NCBI GenBank assembly: GCA_012729655.1
Contig: JAAYCS010000063.1
Coordinates: 1 to 43,966, forward strand
Direction of reading: 5' to 3'
Origin: Desulfovibrionales bacterium
GTDB lineage: Bacteria; Desulfobacterota; Desulfovibrionia; Desulfovibrionales; Desulfomicrobiaceae
DNA: 43,966 nucleotides
The position numbers and the translations under genes are program-made. How positions within the stretch are numbered: position 1 is the first letter of the stretch; each line of letters begins with the position of its first letter. The notes under the pieces were generated by a model. That model was not told where the DNA came from. It saw only the letters and a list, made by a program, of their open reading frames with translations, and made no database searches. Shown piece by piece: positions 16,001 to 25,364 of the stretch.

Positions 16001-17368
16001 ATGCACATCTTCACCGTCCGTACCCTGACCCAGGCTGTCAAGGACGTCCTCGAGGGCGAATTCCCGTTCGTCTGGGTGCGGGGCCAGATTTCGAACCTTT
16101 CCAAGCCGCCTTCCGGGCATGTCTACTTCTCGCTCAAGGACGAGGAAGCGATCCTGAACGTCGTGTGGTTCAAGGGGGCGCAGCCCAAGGCCGGAAAGGA
16201 TGAGGGGGAGTGCGTCAACCCCCTGACCGGCGAGGTCGGGGAGGCATTTCAGCTCTCTGACGGATTGGAGGTCCTTGTGGCCGGGCGCATGAACGTGTAC
16301 CCGCCGCGCGGGGCCTACCAGCTCGTGGCCGAGCTGGTGCAGGGACAGGGCCAGGGCGAGCTGGCCATAGCCTTCGAGGCCATGAAGGCCAAACTCCAGG
16401 CCAAGGGCTATTTTGACCAGGACCGCAAGATGGCCCTGCCGCGCAACCCACGTCGCGTGGCCGTGGTCACCGCGCCCCAGGGCGCGGCCCTGCAGGATTT
16501 TTTGCGCATTGCCGCGGACCGGGGCTTCGGGGCCACGGTGCGGATCTATCCTTCACTGGTGCAGGGCGAGAGCGCCCCGGCCCAGATTGCGGCAGCCCTG
16601 GACCGGGCGGACATGGACGGGTGGGCCGAAATCGTGGTCCTCATCCGGGGTGGTGGATCCCTGGAGGACCTGTGGGCGTTCAATACCGAGCCCGTGGCCG
16701 AGGCCATCTCCCGGGCCCGCATGCCGGTGCTGACCGGCGTGGGCCATGAGGTCGACACGACCATCGCCGACCTGGTGGCAGACCAGCGGGCGGCAACGCC
16801 CTCCCATGCTGCCCAGATCCTGTGGACTGAACGTGGGGTGCTCAGGCAACAGGCCGACGAGATGCTCATGGCTCTGACGCGGGGCATGGACCGCTATCTG
16901 GCCGGGCAGGGGGCCTGTTTGACAGCCCAGGCCCAGGCGCTTTTCTGGAGTTCTCCGATCCGGCACTTGGAACGGGCTGGATTCGAACTGGAGCGCCTTG
17001 GCGACCGCCTGCGCCAGTCCGCCCGGAATCGTGTCGAAAACCGCGCCTTGGATTTGGCTAGGCTGGATGAACGGCTGCACAAAAGTTTCGGGCCAGCCAG
17101 AATTATGGTCTCGAAGGCGGAACTGGGGCGCTTCAGCACGGCCCTGGAGCTGGCCGGGGTTGCCTTTGTGCGTGATCGCGAGGATTTGCTGCGGGGCCTG
17201 CAAGGCCGCCTGGCCGCTCTGGATCCCGGAGCACCCCTGGCCCGCGGCTATGCCCTGGTCCGTAACGAGGCCGGACGTTTTGTCCGCGTGTGTTCCGACG
17301 TTCGTCCCGGGGAAGGGATTCGGGTGTACGTGTCAGATGGAGAATTCGGCGCCGAGGTGACATCGTGA
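16001..17368 (+). CDS. xseA: Exodeoxyribonuclease VII large subunit
   Basis: Catalytic subunit of the single-strand-specific exonuclease VII, which degrades ssDNA in both directions during mismatch repair and recombination. The 455-aa protein opens with an OB fold (FPFVWVRGQISNLSKPPSGHVYFSLKD, here 27 residues in two conserved pieces around VRGQISN and HVYFSLKD). The catalytic region follows: RRVAVVTAPQGAALQDFL, IVVLIRGGGSLEDLWAFN, TGVGHEVDTTIADLVAD and RAATPSHAA. A long coiled coil (about 285-400) binds XseB, and the end carries ARGYALVRN. The partner gene xseB lies 0.9 kb downstream, separated by the M23 peptidase gene. Confidence 0.96.
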   Translation: MHIFTVRTLTQAVKDVLEGEFPFVWVRGQISNLSKPPSGHVYFSLKDEEAILNVVWFKGAQPKAGKDEGECVNPLTGEVGEAFQLSDGLEVLVAGRMNVYPPRGAYQLVAELVQGQGQGELAIAFEAMKAKLQAKGYFDQDRKMALPRNPRRVAVVTAPQGAALQDFLRIAADRGFGATVRIYPSLVQGESAPAQIAAALDRADMDGWAEIVVLIRGGGSLEDLWAFNTEPVAEAISRARMPVLTGVGHEVDTTIADLVADQRAATPSHAAQILWTERGVLRQQADEMLMALTRGMDRYLAGQGACLTAQAQALFWSSPIRHLERAGFELERLGDRLRQSARNRVENRALDLARLDERLHKSFGPARIMVSKAELGRFSTALELAGVAFVRDREDLLRGLQGRLAALDPGAPLARGYALVRNEAGRFVRVCSDVRPGEGIRVYVSDGEFGAEVTS

Positions 17369-18216
17369 AAGGCATGTTTCTTGTTTTGGCAGTTTTCTGT
17401 GTATTGCCGTTGCACGCGGCGAGTCTGCGCCTGGAATGCCCGGAGGTCATTGGCATTGGACAGCCTTTCGAGGTCCGAGTCGATGCGGACGAGCCTATGA
17501 GCGCGGTGCAGGTGGAATGGGCGTCAAAAGCCATGGAGATTCCTGCTCATGGGGCGAAAACACTGACTTTTCTGCTGGGCACCGATGTGTTGAAGTCGAA
17601 ACCCGGAACCGAGACATTGCGGGTCATCAAGCTCGGCCTGAATCCTCTGGCAGTGCAGTCGTCCGTTCTCATCGAAAAGCGTGATTTTCCTCTCCAGCGT
17701 CTGATCGTGGCCGAGGAGATGGTCACCCCGCCGGCCAGTGTGCAGGAACGCATCAACCGGGAGAATAGTGAGGTGCGCAGGATCCTGGGTACAGTTTCTC
17801 CCGTCAAGCACCTGGACCTGCCCCTGATTCGTCCGGTGCCTGGCAAGATAACGAGCGTGTATGGGTTGACGCGCTATTTCAACGACCAGCCCCGCAACCC
17901 GCACCGGGGCGTGGACCTGCGGGCGGCCATGGGCGATCCCGTGCAAGCCGCCGCTGCAGGACAGGTTGTGCTGGCGGCGGAACACTATTATGCCGGACGC
18001 TGCGTGTTCATCGACCATGGGCTGGGGGTGTATACCCAGTACATGCATCTGGATGAGATCCTGGTCCGGGAAGGAGACATGGTCGAGGCGGGAGATACGA
18101 TCGGCCGGGCGGGCCAGACCGGGCGGGTCACCGCCCCTCACCTTCATTTCAGCCTGAGCATTCTGGATTTTTCGGTGGACCCTTCTCCGCTGTTCTCTCA
18201 GGTTTGGAGTCACTGA
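17365..18216 (+). CDS. Secreted M23 (LytM-type) metallopeptidase
   Basis: A 283-aa exported protein. Residues 1-18 are a signal peptide (MKGMFLVLAVFCVLPLHA); an N-terminal Ig-like beta domain is followed by the M23 fold. Zinc ligands are visible as HRGVDLRAAMGDPV (HxxxD) and, near the end, APHLHFSL (HxH); GRCVFIDHGLGVYTQYMHL is the conserved strand between them. Such enzymes cut peptidoglycan cross-bridges or, without activity, switch on amidases; all metal ligands seem present here. The GTG start overlaps the xseA stop (GTGA) and has a GAGGTGA site, which fixes the start. Its position inside the xseA-xseB pair is unusual in my experience but fits a single operon. Confidence 0.9.
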   Translation: MKGMFLVLAVFCVLPLHAASLRLECPEVIGIGQPFEVRVDADEPMSAVQVEWASKAMEIPAHGAKTLTFLLGTDVLKSKPGTETLRVIKLGLNPLAVQSSVLIEKRDFPLQRLIVAEEMVTPPASVQERINRENSEVRRILGTVSPVKHLDLPLIRPVPGKITSVYGLTRYFNDQPRNPHRGVDLRAAMGDPVQAAAAGQVVLAAEHYYAGRCVFIDHGLGVYTQYMHLDEILVREGDMVEAGDTIGRAGQTGRVTAPHLHFSLSILDFSVDPSPLFSQVWSH

Positions 18217-18227
18217 CAAGGCGGCAT

Positions 18228-18449
18228 ATGGCAAAGACACAGCAGACATTCGAGAAGCGACTGGAACGGATCAGGGAGATCGTGTCCCTGCTTGAGACTG
18301 GGGACCTGCCCCTGGAGCAGGGGGTCAAGCTCTTTCAGGAGGGCGTACGCCTGTCCAAGGAATGCGGGATCGAACTGGAGCAGGCCCGGATCATCGTCGA
18401 GACGGCCACCCAGAGGGAGAATGGGCCAGCCGGCAAGGAGGAATCATGA
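18228..18449 (+). CDS. xseB: Exodeoxyribonuclease VII small subunit
   Basis: Small helical subunit, 73 aa, that coats the XseA coiled coil in exonuclease VII. It shows the family pattern FEKRLERIREIVSLLETGDLPLEQG (two parts around LERIREIV and GDLPLEQG), then LFQEGVRLSKEC and a second amphipathic helix. AAGG lies 6 nt before the ATG at 18228. The stop overlaps the ispA start (ATGA), the common xseB-ispA junction of many bacteria. Confidence 0.95.
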   Translation: MAKTQQTFEKRLERIREIVSLLETGDLPLEQGVKLFQEGVRLSKECGIELEQARIIVETATQRENGPAGKEES

Positions 18450-19333
18450 CCCCTCAGGAAATGAAGGCCGAGCTCCGCGTCCTGGCCGGACGCGTGGAGG
18501 GCCGGCTTGGTTCGGTTTTCGGTGACAGACTTGCGCCGGGGCCACTGGTTGCCTCCATGCAATATTCCCTTCTGGCAGGCGGGAAGCGATTGCGTCCGGT
18601 TTTATTTCTGGCCTGGGCCGATCTGGCTGGTGGAGAAGTGGGGGAGGTCCTTGATTTTGCCTGCGCCATCGAGTGCATCCACACCTATTCCCTGATCCAT
18701 GACGACCTGCCGGCCATGGACAACGACGACTTGCGCCGGGGCAAGCCTTCCAACCACAAACAGTTCGACGAGGCCACGGCCATCCTGGCCGGCGACGGCC
18801 TCCTGACGGAAGCCTTCACCCTGGCTTCGTCACTGGCAATGCCGCCTGACCGGGTGCTGCAGGCCATCAGACATCTTTCCACGGCAGCCGGACCGCGCGG
18901 CATGGTCGGCGGACAGGTCCTGGACATGGGACTGACCGGGAAAGTTGCAAGCCTGCCCCAATTGCGGGAGATGCATGCCCAGAAGACCGGCGCCCTCATC
19001 GAATCGTCCTGCGTCACGGGAGCCATCTTGGGGGGAGGGGGCGCCGAGGTGCAGGTCAGGGCTTCGGAATACGGTCGGGCCATCGGACTGGCTTTCCAGG
19101 TCACGGACGATATTCTGGACGTGGTCGGGGACGAGAAGGCCCTGGGCAAGCCGGTGGGCAGCGACGAAGCCCAGGGCAAATCCACCTACCCCGCGCTTCT
19201 GGGCATCGAGGCGAGCAGGGCTCTGGCCCGGGAGAGCGTGGAGCAGGCGGTGGACTCCCTGGGGGGATTCGCCCACCCTCGCGTTGGGTTTCTGAAGGCC
19301 ATCGCCCTTTATATCTTGGATCGAACAAACTAG
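18446..19333 (+). CDS. ispA: Polyprenyl (geranyl/farnesyl) diphosphate synthase
   Basis: Condenses IPP with DMAPP and geranyl diphosphate to give farnesyl diphosphate for quinones and undecaprenyl carriers. In the 295-aa protein the first Asp-rich motif is [17 protein letters not shown] and the second is [20 protein letters not shown] and the GGQVLDM region are also typical. The residues before the first Asp motif (ECIHTYSLI) are those of the short-chain type, so C15 is the likely product. The ATG at 18446 overlaps the xseB stop and follows AAGGAGG. dxs starts 8 bp after the stop, so precursor supply and prenyl chain synthesis are co-transcribed. Confidence 0.95.
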   Translation: MTPQEMKAELRVLAGRVEGRLGSVFGDRLAPGPLVASMQYSLLAGGKRLRPVLFLAWADLAGGEVGEVLDFACAIECIHTYSLIHDDLPAMDNDDLRRGKPSNHKQFDEATAILAGDGLLTEAFTLASSLAMPPDRVLQAIRHLSTAAGPRGMVGGQVLDMGLTGKVASLPQLREMHAQKTGALIESSCVTGAILGGGGAEVQVRASEYGRAIGLAFQVTDDILDVVGDEKALGKPVGSDEAQGKSTYPALLGIEASRALARESVEQAVDSLGGFAHPRVGFLKAIALYILDRTN

Positions 19334-19341
19334 GAGCATCA

Positions 19342-21273
19342 ATGACTCTTCAAACCCTGCAGGAACTTTTTCCCATGCTGGCTGCCATTGAGCATCCCTC
19401 CGATGTGCAGACCATGAATGAAAAGGAACTGACAAGGTTGGGTGAAGAAATCCGCCGCATGATCATTCAGACCGTGTCCACCACAGGTGGACATCTTGCG
19501 CCCTCTCTGGGGGTGGTTGAACTGACCATGGCTTTGCTCCGCGTCTTCAATCCGGCCCGGGATCGCATTGTCTGGGACGTGGGGCACCAGGCCTATGCGT
19601 ACAAACTTCTGACCGGCAGGCTGGAACGGTTTCACACCTTGCGGAAGCTGGACGGCATCAGCGGATTTCCGCGCCCTTCGGAAAGCCCTTTCGACCATTT
19701 CGGGGTAGGTCATTCCTCCACGTCCATTTCCGCTGCCCTGGGCATGGCTGCGGCCAGGGACCTCGCCAACCAGAGCCACAACGTCGTCGCCGTCATCGGC
19801 GACGGTTCCATGACTGCCGGTCTGGCCTACGAAGGTCTTAATCAGGCCGGTGGTCTGGGCAAGGATCTGATCGTGGTCCTGAACGACAATGAGATGTCCA
19901 TATCCCGCAATGTCGGGGCTCTTTCCTCATTTCTCAGCCGCAAGCTGTCCAAGCGCTGGGTGCAGCGATTCAAGAAGGAGGCTGAGGCCATCATGCGCCA
20001 GATCCCCAAGATCGGGGACGACATTGCCGACTACGCGCGCCGCAGCGAGGATTCACTCAAAAGTTTTTTCACGCCGGGCATGCTCTTCGAGGCCTTTCGC
20101 TTCACCTATATCGGCCCCATCAAAGGTCACGATCTGCGCTTGCTGACCAATGTGTTCGAACAGGCCAGGGAGCTGGAAGGCCCCATTCTCATTCATGTTC
20201 TGACCAAGAAGGGGAAGGGATATGAGCCGGCCGAGACCAACCCGACCTACTTCCACGGCGTGGGCTGCTTTGAGCCCGAGACAGGCATTGCCAGAAAGTT
20301 CGCGGCCTGCTCGCTTCCCACGTTCACCGAGGTATTCGGGAGCACCCTCTGCACGTTGGCTGAAAAGGATGAGCGGATCGTGGCCATCACAGCGGCCATG
20401 CCCGAAGGCACGGGGCTGACCTGCTTTTCCGAACGATTTCCGGATCGGTTTTTCGACGTGGGTATCTGCGAACAGCACGCCGTGACCTTTGCAGCCGGTC
20501 TTGCCTCCCAGGGAATGAAGCCTGTGGTGGCCGTGTACTCTACATTCATGCAGCGCTCATACGACCAGGTCGTACATGACGTCTGCTTGCAGAACCTCAG
20601 CGTCACACTGTGTCTGGACAGGGGCGGCCTGGTGGGCGAAGACGGGGCCACCCACCACGGCGTATTCGACCTTTCCTATCTGCGCCATATTCCGAACCTG
20701 ATGATCATGGCCCCGCGCAACGAACCGGAACTGCAGAATATGCTGGCCACGGCCATGGCCCATGAAGGTCCCGTGGCCCTGCGGTATCCGAGGGGTCTGG
20801 GCGAAGGCGCACCCCTGGCGGACTGTCCTGAAATTCTGCCCGTGGGACAGGGGGAACTGCTCAGGGATGGATCTGACGGGGTCATCGTGGCTCTGGGCAG
20901 CCGGGTTAATCCAGCCCTGGAGGCTGCCCGGCTGTTTCATGCAGAAACCGGACGGGATGTGGCGGTATTCAACGCCCGCTTTGTTAAACCGTTACCTGAA
21001 GAACAGCTTCTGGCCTTGGCATCCACGCAGCCATGCATGCTCGTGGTGGAAGAGAACGTCCTGCAAGGAGGGTTCGGTTCTGCCGTTCTGGAGCTCTTGG
21101 CCGACCGTGATGCTCTGGCCAAACTGCGCTTCAAGCGTCTCGGGGTCCCGGATATTTTCGTCGAGCATGGCAGTCAGAAGGAATTGCGAGCCAGGCTGGG
21201 ATTGAACCGGGATGGGATCCTTCAGGCCTTACACAGTCTCTCTGGGGGTCATGCATCAAAAAACCCGGTGTGA
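19342..21273 (+). CDS. dxs: 1-deoxy-D-xylulose-5-phosphate synthase
   Basis: First enzyme of the MEP pathway: it condenses pyruvate and glyceraldehyde 3-phosphate with thiamine diphosphate. The 643-aa protein has [24 protein letters not shown], the ThDP/Mg motif [15 protein letters not shown]...NDNEMSIS, the second-domain catalytic region [17 protein letters not shown] with the conserved Glu, and [18 protein letters not shown]. The C-terminal transketolase domain contains RYPRG. It closes the operon, and its stop codon lies inside the terminator hairpin. With ispG 6 kb upstream, the block supplies two of the seven MEP enzymes. Confidence 0.97.
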   Translation: MTLQTLQELFPMLAAIEHPSDVQTMNEKELTRLGEEIRRMIIQTVSTTGGHLAPSLGVVELTMALLRVFNPARDRIVWDVGHQAYAYKLLTGRLERFHTLRKLDGISGFPRPSESPFDHFGVGHSSTSISAALGMAAARDLANQSHNVVAVIGDGSMTAGLAYEGLNQAGGLGKDLIVVLNDNEMSISRNVGALSSFLSRKLSKRWVQRFKKEAEAIMRQIPKIGDDIADYARRSEDSLKSFFTPGMLFEAFRFTYIGPIKGHDLRLLTNVFEQARELEGPILIHVLTKKGKGYEPAETNPTYFHGVGCFEPETGIARKFAACSLPTFTEVFGSTLCTLAEKDERIVAITAAMPEGTGLTCFSERFPDRFFDVGICEQHAVTFAAGLASQGMKPVVAVYSTFMQRSYDQVVHDVCLQNLSVTLCLDRGGLVGEDGATHHGVFDLSYLRHIPNLMIMAPRNEPELQNMLATAMAHEGPVALRYPRGLGEGAPLADCPEILPVGQGELLRDGSDGVIVALGSRVNPALEAARLFHAETGRDVAVFNARFVKPLPEEQLLALASTQPCMLVVEENVLQGGFGSAVLELLADRDALAKLRFKRLGVPDIFVEHGSQKELRARLGLNRDGILQALHSLSGGHASKNPV

Positions 21274-21290
21274 ACCGGGCTTTTTGATGC
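21253..21290. terminator. Bidirectional terminator shared by dxs and uspA
   Basis: GCATCAAAAAACCCGG (21253-21268) pairs with CCGGGCTTTTTGATGC (21275-21290) with one mismatch. The stem has a GC-rich top and an A/T tract on either flank, so it gives a U-run for transcription from either side. The loop TGTGAA contains the dxs TGA stop (21271-21273). The uspA stop lies 20 bp beyond on the opposite strand. Confidence 0.85.
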
Positions 21291-21309
21291 GCAGCAATTT
21301 CACAGAAAG

Positions 21310-21732
21310 CTACTTTTTGACGACCAGCACAGAGCATGGGGCATGGGTCACGACCTGGCTGGACACGCTGCCGATGAGGAAGCGTTCAATTGCGCCGGCA
21401 CCTTTGTTGCCGATGACAATGAGGTCGATCCCATTCTTTTCCGCATATTTGACGATGGCGTCAGCAGGGGAAGCGCTTTCTTCCACCTCGAACTTGATTT
21501 TCCCGTCAATCCCCCTGGCTTTTGCTTCGATGTCCTTGACCTTCTCCTTTATCCCCTCACGGACCTTACTGACTATCTCTGTGGGTGTCTCCCCAATATA
21601 GAGGTTCGTGAAGGCAAGGTTGGTCACAGTCAGGGCAGTCACTTCCGCTCCATACTTGGAGGAGAGTTCTGCGGCTTTCTGGAGCACAATGCCAGCGTAT
21701 TCCGATTGATCAACCGCTGCCAAGATTTTCAT
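21310..21732 (-). CDS. uspA: Universal stress protein, UspA family
   Basis: A 140-aa cytoplasmic UspA-fold protein: MKILAAVDQSEYA at the start and the nucleotide-binding pattern G-2x-G-9x-G-S in GNKGAGAIERFLIGSVS, so the ATP-binding subtype, followed by HAPCSVLVVKK. A very strong ribosome binding site (AAGGAGGACAA) suggests high expression. Such proteins are induced in energy or oxidative stress; no specific function can be read. It forms a convergent pair with dxs. Confidence 0.93.
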   Translation of the reverse strand: MKILAAVDQSEYAGIVLQKAAELSSKYGAEVTALTVTNLAFTNLYIGETPTEIVSKVREGIKEKVKDIEAKARGIDGKIKFEVEESASPADAIVKYAEKNGIDLIVIGNKGAGAIERFLIGSVSSQVVTHAPCSVLVVKK

Positions 21733-21786
21733 TTTGTCCTCCTTTTAAGTTGTCTTTGATGTCCATTTCAACAAGGTTTTGAGGGA

Positions 21787-22173
21787 TCAATACCGGCGGG
21801 GGCCGGAAACCTGGAAAATCTTCATTTCCGTCTTGTCCGGATGCTTGCGGGCCAAATACTTGTATCGATTCAGGGCCCGCTCAGACAACAGAGTCAGAAT
21901 TTGAGGCAGATCCGACTCCTCCCACAAGGCTGAAAAGGCCTCGTTTTTCAGCAAGCGGTCACTCAGTGCGTACCCCGGTTCCGCGTCCGGTTCAAAGGAT
22001 ACATCATCGGGCTGCACATCGACCTGCTCTCCGACCGCACGATGCAAAAAATTTACAGCAGTGCGTTCAAAAAACTTCCGCACATCTTCTGTGGATTCCG
22101 CAGAGTCAATTTGGGTCCTGTAGCGGGCCTCCACCTCTCGTTGCTGTGCTTTGAAGGACATCTGTTTCGTCAT
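21787..22173 (-). CDS. Conserved-looking hypothetical protein, 128 aa
   Basis: I do not recognise the family. The protein is soluble, acidic in the middle (DVQPDDVSFEPDAEPG) and helical at both ends, with a basic C-terminal part (RYKYLARKHPDKTE). There is no signal peptide or Cys motif. The ATG at 22173 has AAAAGGAGGTCGC just upstream, a near-perfect site, and marks the gene as real; a longer frame to 22260 is not needed. It lies 54 bp upstream of uspA on the same strand and may be read together with it. Confidence 0.75.
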   Translation of the reverse strand: MTKQMSFKAQQREVEARYRTQIDSAESTEDVRKFFERTAVNFLHRAVGEQVDVQPDDVSFEPDAEPGYALSDRLLKNEAFSALWEESDLPQILTLLSERALNRYKYLARKHPDKTEMKIFQVSGPRRY

Positions 22174-22351
22174 GCGACCTCCTTTTCCCGAAAAGGGAGT
22201 GGGTATTGTCCGTCCAGGGCGCCAGGAGGGATATGCGACAGGGTTGAAGCAGATGGGCAAGGCCCTGTAAGGGGTACTTATTTATTATTCATATAACTCG
22301 TTGTTTGCTGTTTCGCAATGGGAAGAACAAAAAAACTCCGTTCGATTTGAT

Positions 22352-23266
22352 TCAAGTCCGATCTTTCCGGAACTGGAGAAGGCGAAGTGTGGGAGAATCA
22401 GCCTGGTTGGATCTTCGTTTGGGCCCGGCGGGAATCGGAAATCTGGTGATCGGTAAAGACCAGCTCTGCCATGTGTGGGTGAATGGACAGGGGAAACCAA
22501 GGCTGACCGCCGTGAGTTGCAGACCGTTCGGGCAGCTATTGCCCTGGCCATAGCGAGGGTCTCCCAGGACGGGAAAGCCGATCCTGTCCAGATGGCGGCG
22601 GATCTGGTGTCTTCGTCCTGTTCGGATGCAGGCGGAAATCAGGGAGCTGTTGGACTCGAGATCCGTTTCCAGCACAGTGAAGTGGGACAGGCAGCCCTGC
22701 CCGTCCAGGGGGAGGTCGACCGCAATTTCTGACCAGTCAGGAATTCCGGCCACAACGACAGCGTACTTCTTCTCCACTGCCCCTTGGCGGAAGAGGCGCC
22801 CCAGCGTTGAAGCAGACCTGTTGTCATGAGCCAGGAGCATGAGGCCGCATGCCTCACGATCCAGGCGGTGCACAGGGTGGGGCTCCGTTTTCATCCCGAG
22901 AATGGACTGGGCCAGGCGCGGCAGGCCGCAGTGGTCGGCGAAGCGGGTGCCCTGGGCCAGGACACCTGCCGGTTTGTCCCAGATTGAATACAGATGCATG
23001 TCGGCAATGAGCGTGGGAGGTGCAGGGCGCAGGGCCAGGAGGGCCGGGTCATAATTGATTTCCAGACTGTCCCCGGGTTGTGCCACCGATGTGGCACGCC
23101 GCAGCCGACATGTGGATCGTCCGTTCCGGCTCCACCACACCCCACCCTTGGTCATGCAGTCCTTCACCCGTGCCTTGGGCAAACCCGTCAGCCTGGCCAG
23201 CAGGTCGCAGGCGGTGCCGGCCTCTTCCACCGTAACGGTGCGGGAAAATGCGTCGCGGCCGCTCAT
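22352..23266 (-). CDS. RluA-family pseudouridine synthase with N-terminal S4-like part
   Basis: A 304-aa member of the RluA/RluC/RluD family, acting on an unknown RNA uridine. Residues about 12-75 resemble an S4 RNA-binding domain (LLARLTGLPKARVKDCMTKGGV and GDSLEINYD). The catalytic motif is HRLDREACGLMLLAHD, keeping the nucleophilic Asp but having EACG where most members have xTSG. RTGRRHQIRRHLDRIGFPVLGDPRYG is the C-terminal signature. The start at 23266 follows AAAGG; the open frame upstream has no good site. Two RluA-type genes (this and rluA at 3.9 kb) occur in the window, and they belong to different subgroups. Confidence 0.85.
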   Translation of the reverse strand: MSGRDAFSRTVTVEEAGTACDLLARLTGLPKARVKDCMTKGGVWWSRNGRSTCRLRRATSVAQPGDSLEINYDPALLALRPAPPTLIADMHLYSIWDKPAGVLAQGTRFADHCGLPRLAQSILGMKTEPHPVHRLDREACGLMLLAHDNRSASTLGRLFRQGAVEKKYAVVVAGIPDWSEIAVDLPLDGQGCLSHFTVLETDLESNSSLISACIRTGRRHQIRRHLDRIGFPVLGDPRYGQGNSCPNGLQLTAVSLGFPCPFTHTWQSWSLPITRFPIPAGPKRRSNQADSPTLRLLQFRKDRT

Positions 23267-23731
23267 GCAGCCTTTTCTCGTCCGGAACCGGATGTGTCGA
23301 TGCCTGGAATATCCGTGCACTTCCCGGGCCTGCTGATCTGCCAGGCAGTCCTCGCGCTCCGGCGAGAAAACCCCTGCATGGATGACGGCGCAGTACACTT
23401 GGCCTGGCGCGTTGGGCCAGTCGTCTCGATGGTCCGCGTGGTGCTCGGCGCCATGATGGTCGTAGTCACCAGGTCGGAGACCAGGCAGGCGGTCTGATCG
23501 TGAATGTGGCTGGGAAGTGGCAGAAAGGACCTTTTCTGCGACTCGAAAGGGGTCATGAGGGTCTTGTTCCCATGGACCAGGGTGCTACCCGGATGCGGAG
23601 GATGAGGTCCTGCCAGGTGGTGTCGTTGCTCTTGGTGATCATGGGATCCGTCCTGCGTGTTCACGCCGCCATTCTCTATCCCAAGCCCCCCCGCTTGACA
23701 AACGCGGAATGCATGGGGCAGTAAAATTTCC
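23267..23731. other. 465 bp between the pseudouridine synthase and the trp leader
   Basis: No convincing gene; frames on both strands lack start signals and known domains. The promoter of the trp leader must lie in the right part. A perfect TTGACA occurs at 23695-23700, but no good -10 element follows at 16-18 bp, and TAAAAT at 23722-23727 is 21 bp away and too near the leader ATG. I therefore leave the promoter unplaced. Confidence 0.4.
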
Positions 23732-23809
23732 ATGAAAATCACGGCCAGCAGCGTTTCCCTTCTTTGGTGGCGGCATGGAATACATGCCGTGGGATGCGTG
23801 TTGGCCTGA
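23732..23809 (+). CDS. trpL: trp leader peptide with tandem tryptophan codons, 25 aa
   Basis: A 25-codon frame from ATG 23732 to TGA 23807-23809. Codons 12-13 (23765-23770) are TGG TGG, in the context SLLWWRHG. It stands directly ahead of an attenuator and trpB. Its job would be to sense charged tRNA-Trp by ribosome stalling, not to make a useful peptide. Weak points: there is no clear Shine-Dalgarno site (only GGGG 13 nt upstream), and the promoter is not identified. The fit of the Trp codons to the hairpin positions makes chance unlikely. Confidence 0.75.
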   Translation: MKITASSVSLLWWRHGIHAVGCVLA

Positions 23810-23872
23810 AATCCGCCAGAGGATAAGCGAATACCAGCCGCGGCAGTGCACACTGACCGCGGTTTTTTTTTT
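23771..23872 (+). promoter_or_regulatory. Tryptophan transcription attenuator ahead of trpB
   Basis: Four RNA segments can be read. Segments 1:2 are CGGCATG (23771-23777) with CATGCCG (23783-23789), a perfect 7-bp stem right after the Trp codons. Segments 3:4 form the terminator: CCGCGGCAGT (23838-23847) with ACTG-A-CCGCGG (23852-23862, one bulged A), then ten T (23863-23872). Segments 2:3 form the antiterminator: TGCCGTGG (23785-23792) pairs with CCGCGGCA (23838-23845), 8 bp including one G-U. A ribosome stalled at 23765-23770 would mask segment 1 and free segment 2 for antitermination; one reaching the stop at 23807 would favour the terminator. trpB begins 23 bp after the U-tract. Confidence 0.85.
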
Positions 23873-23895
23873 CAAAAAACCCCAAGGAGGCACTC

Positions 23896-25104
<1,209 letters not shown>

Positions 25105-25112
25105 CACGAAGG

Positions 25113-25142
25113 AAGGCCCGGCCGAACGATCGACCGGGCCTT
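25113..25142 (+). terminator. Hairpin terminator after trpB
   Basis: A perfect 9-bp stem AAGGCCCGG (25113-25121) / CCGGGCCTT (25134-25142) with a 12-nt loop, 8 bp after the trpB stop. The T-tract is weak (TTGTCTGTT), so efficiency may be moderate. Confidence 0.7.
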
Positions 25143-25238
25143 GTCTGTTGCGCCGCATGGCACCCCGTCTTCACGGGACCGGCTTCCGGCCGGGCGTCGT
25201 GAAGTCTTAGGGCTGGCTGTTAAAAAACACCAAATGTG

Positions 25239-25364
25239 CAGGCCGTTCCAAAATGGTGAGATGCAAGGAAGCGAAAAAAGCCAGACCGCTTATGTATGCG
25301 AAAATACACTGCGCGTCCTGGCTTTTTTCGCTGACGCAGCAGATCACCGTTTTGGGGCGGCCTG
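25239..25364. repeat. 126-bp imperfect inverted repeat (possible REP/MITE-like intergenic element)
   Basis: The arms, about 46 nt each, begin CAGGCCG (25239) and end CGGCCTG (25364). They share CCAAAA-n-GGTGA and a perfect 14-bp core, GCGAAAAAAGCCAG (25271-25284) with CTGGCTTTTTTCGC (25318-25331); 33 nt lie in the centre. The right end touches the stop codon of the metallo-hydrolase gene, for which the fold with its T6 tract could act as terminator. The layout is that of a mobile-type intergenic palindrome; copy number cannot be judged from one window. Confidence 0.75.

Noticed and set aside
23695-23727. TTGACA ... TAAAAT as the trp leader promoter
   Set aside because: The spacer is 21 bp and transcription would begin at or after the leader ATG.
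23263-23853. A 196-codon minus-strand frame across the trp leader and its upstream region
   Set aside because: No ribosome binding site, no domain, and it runs through the attenuator hairpins; the composition looks non-coding.
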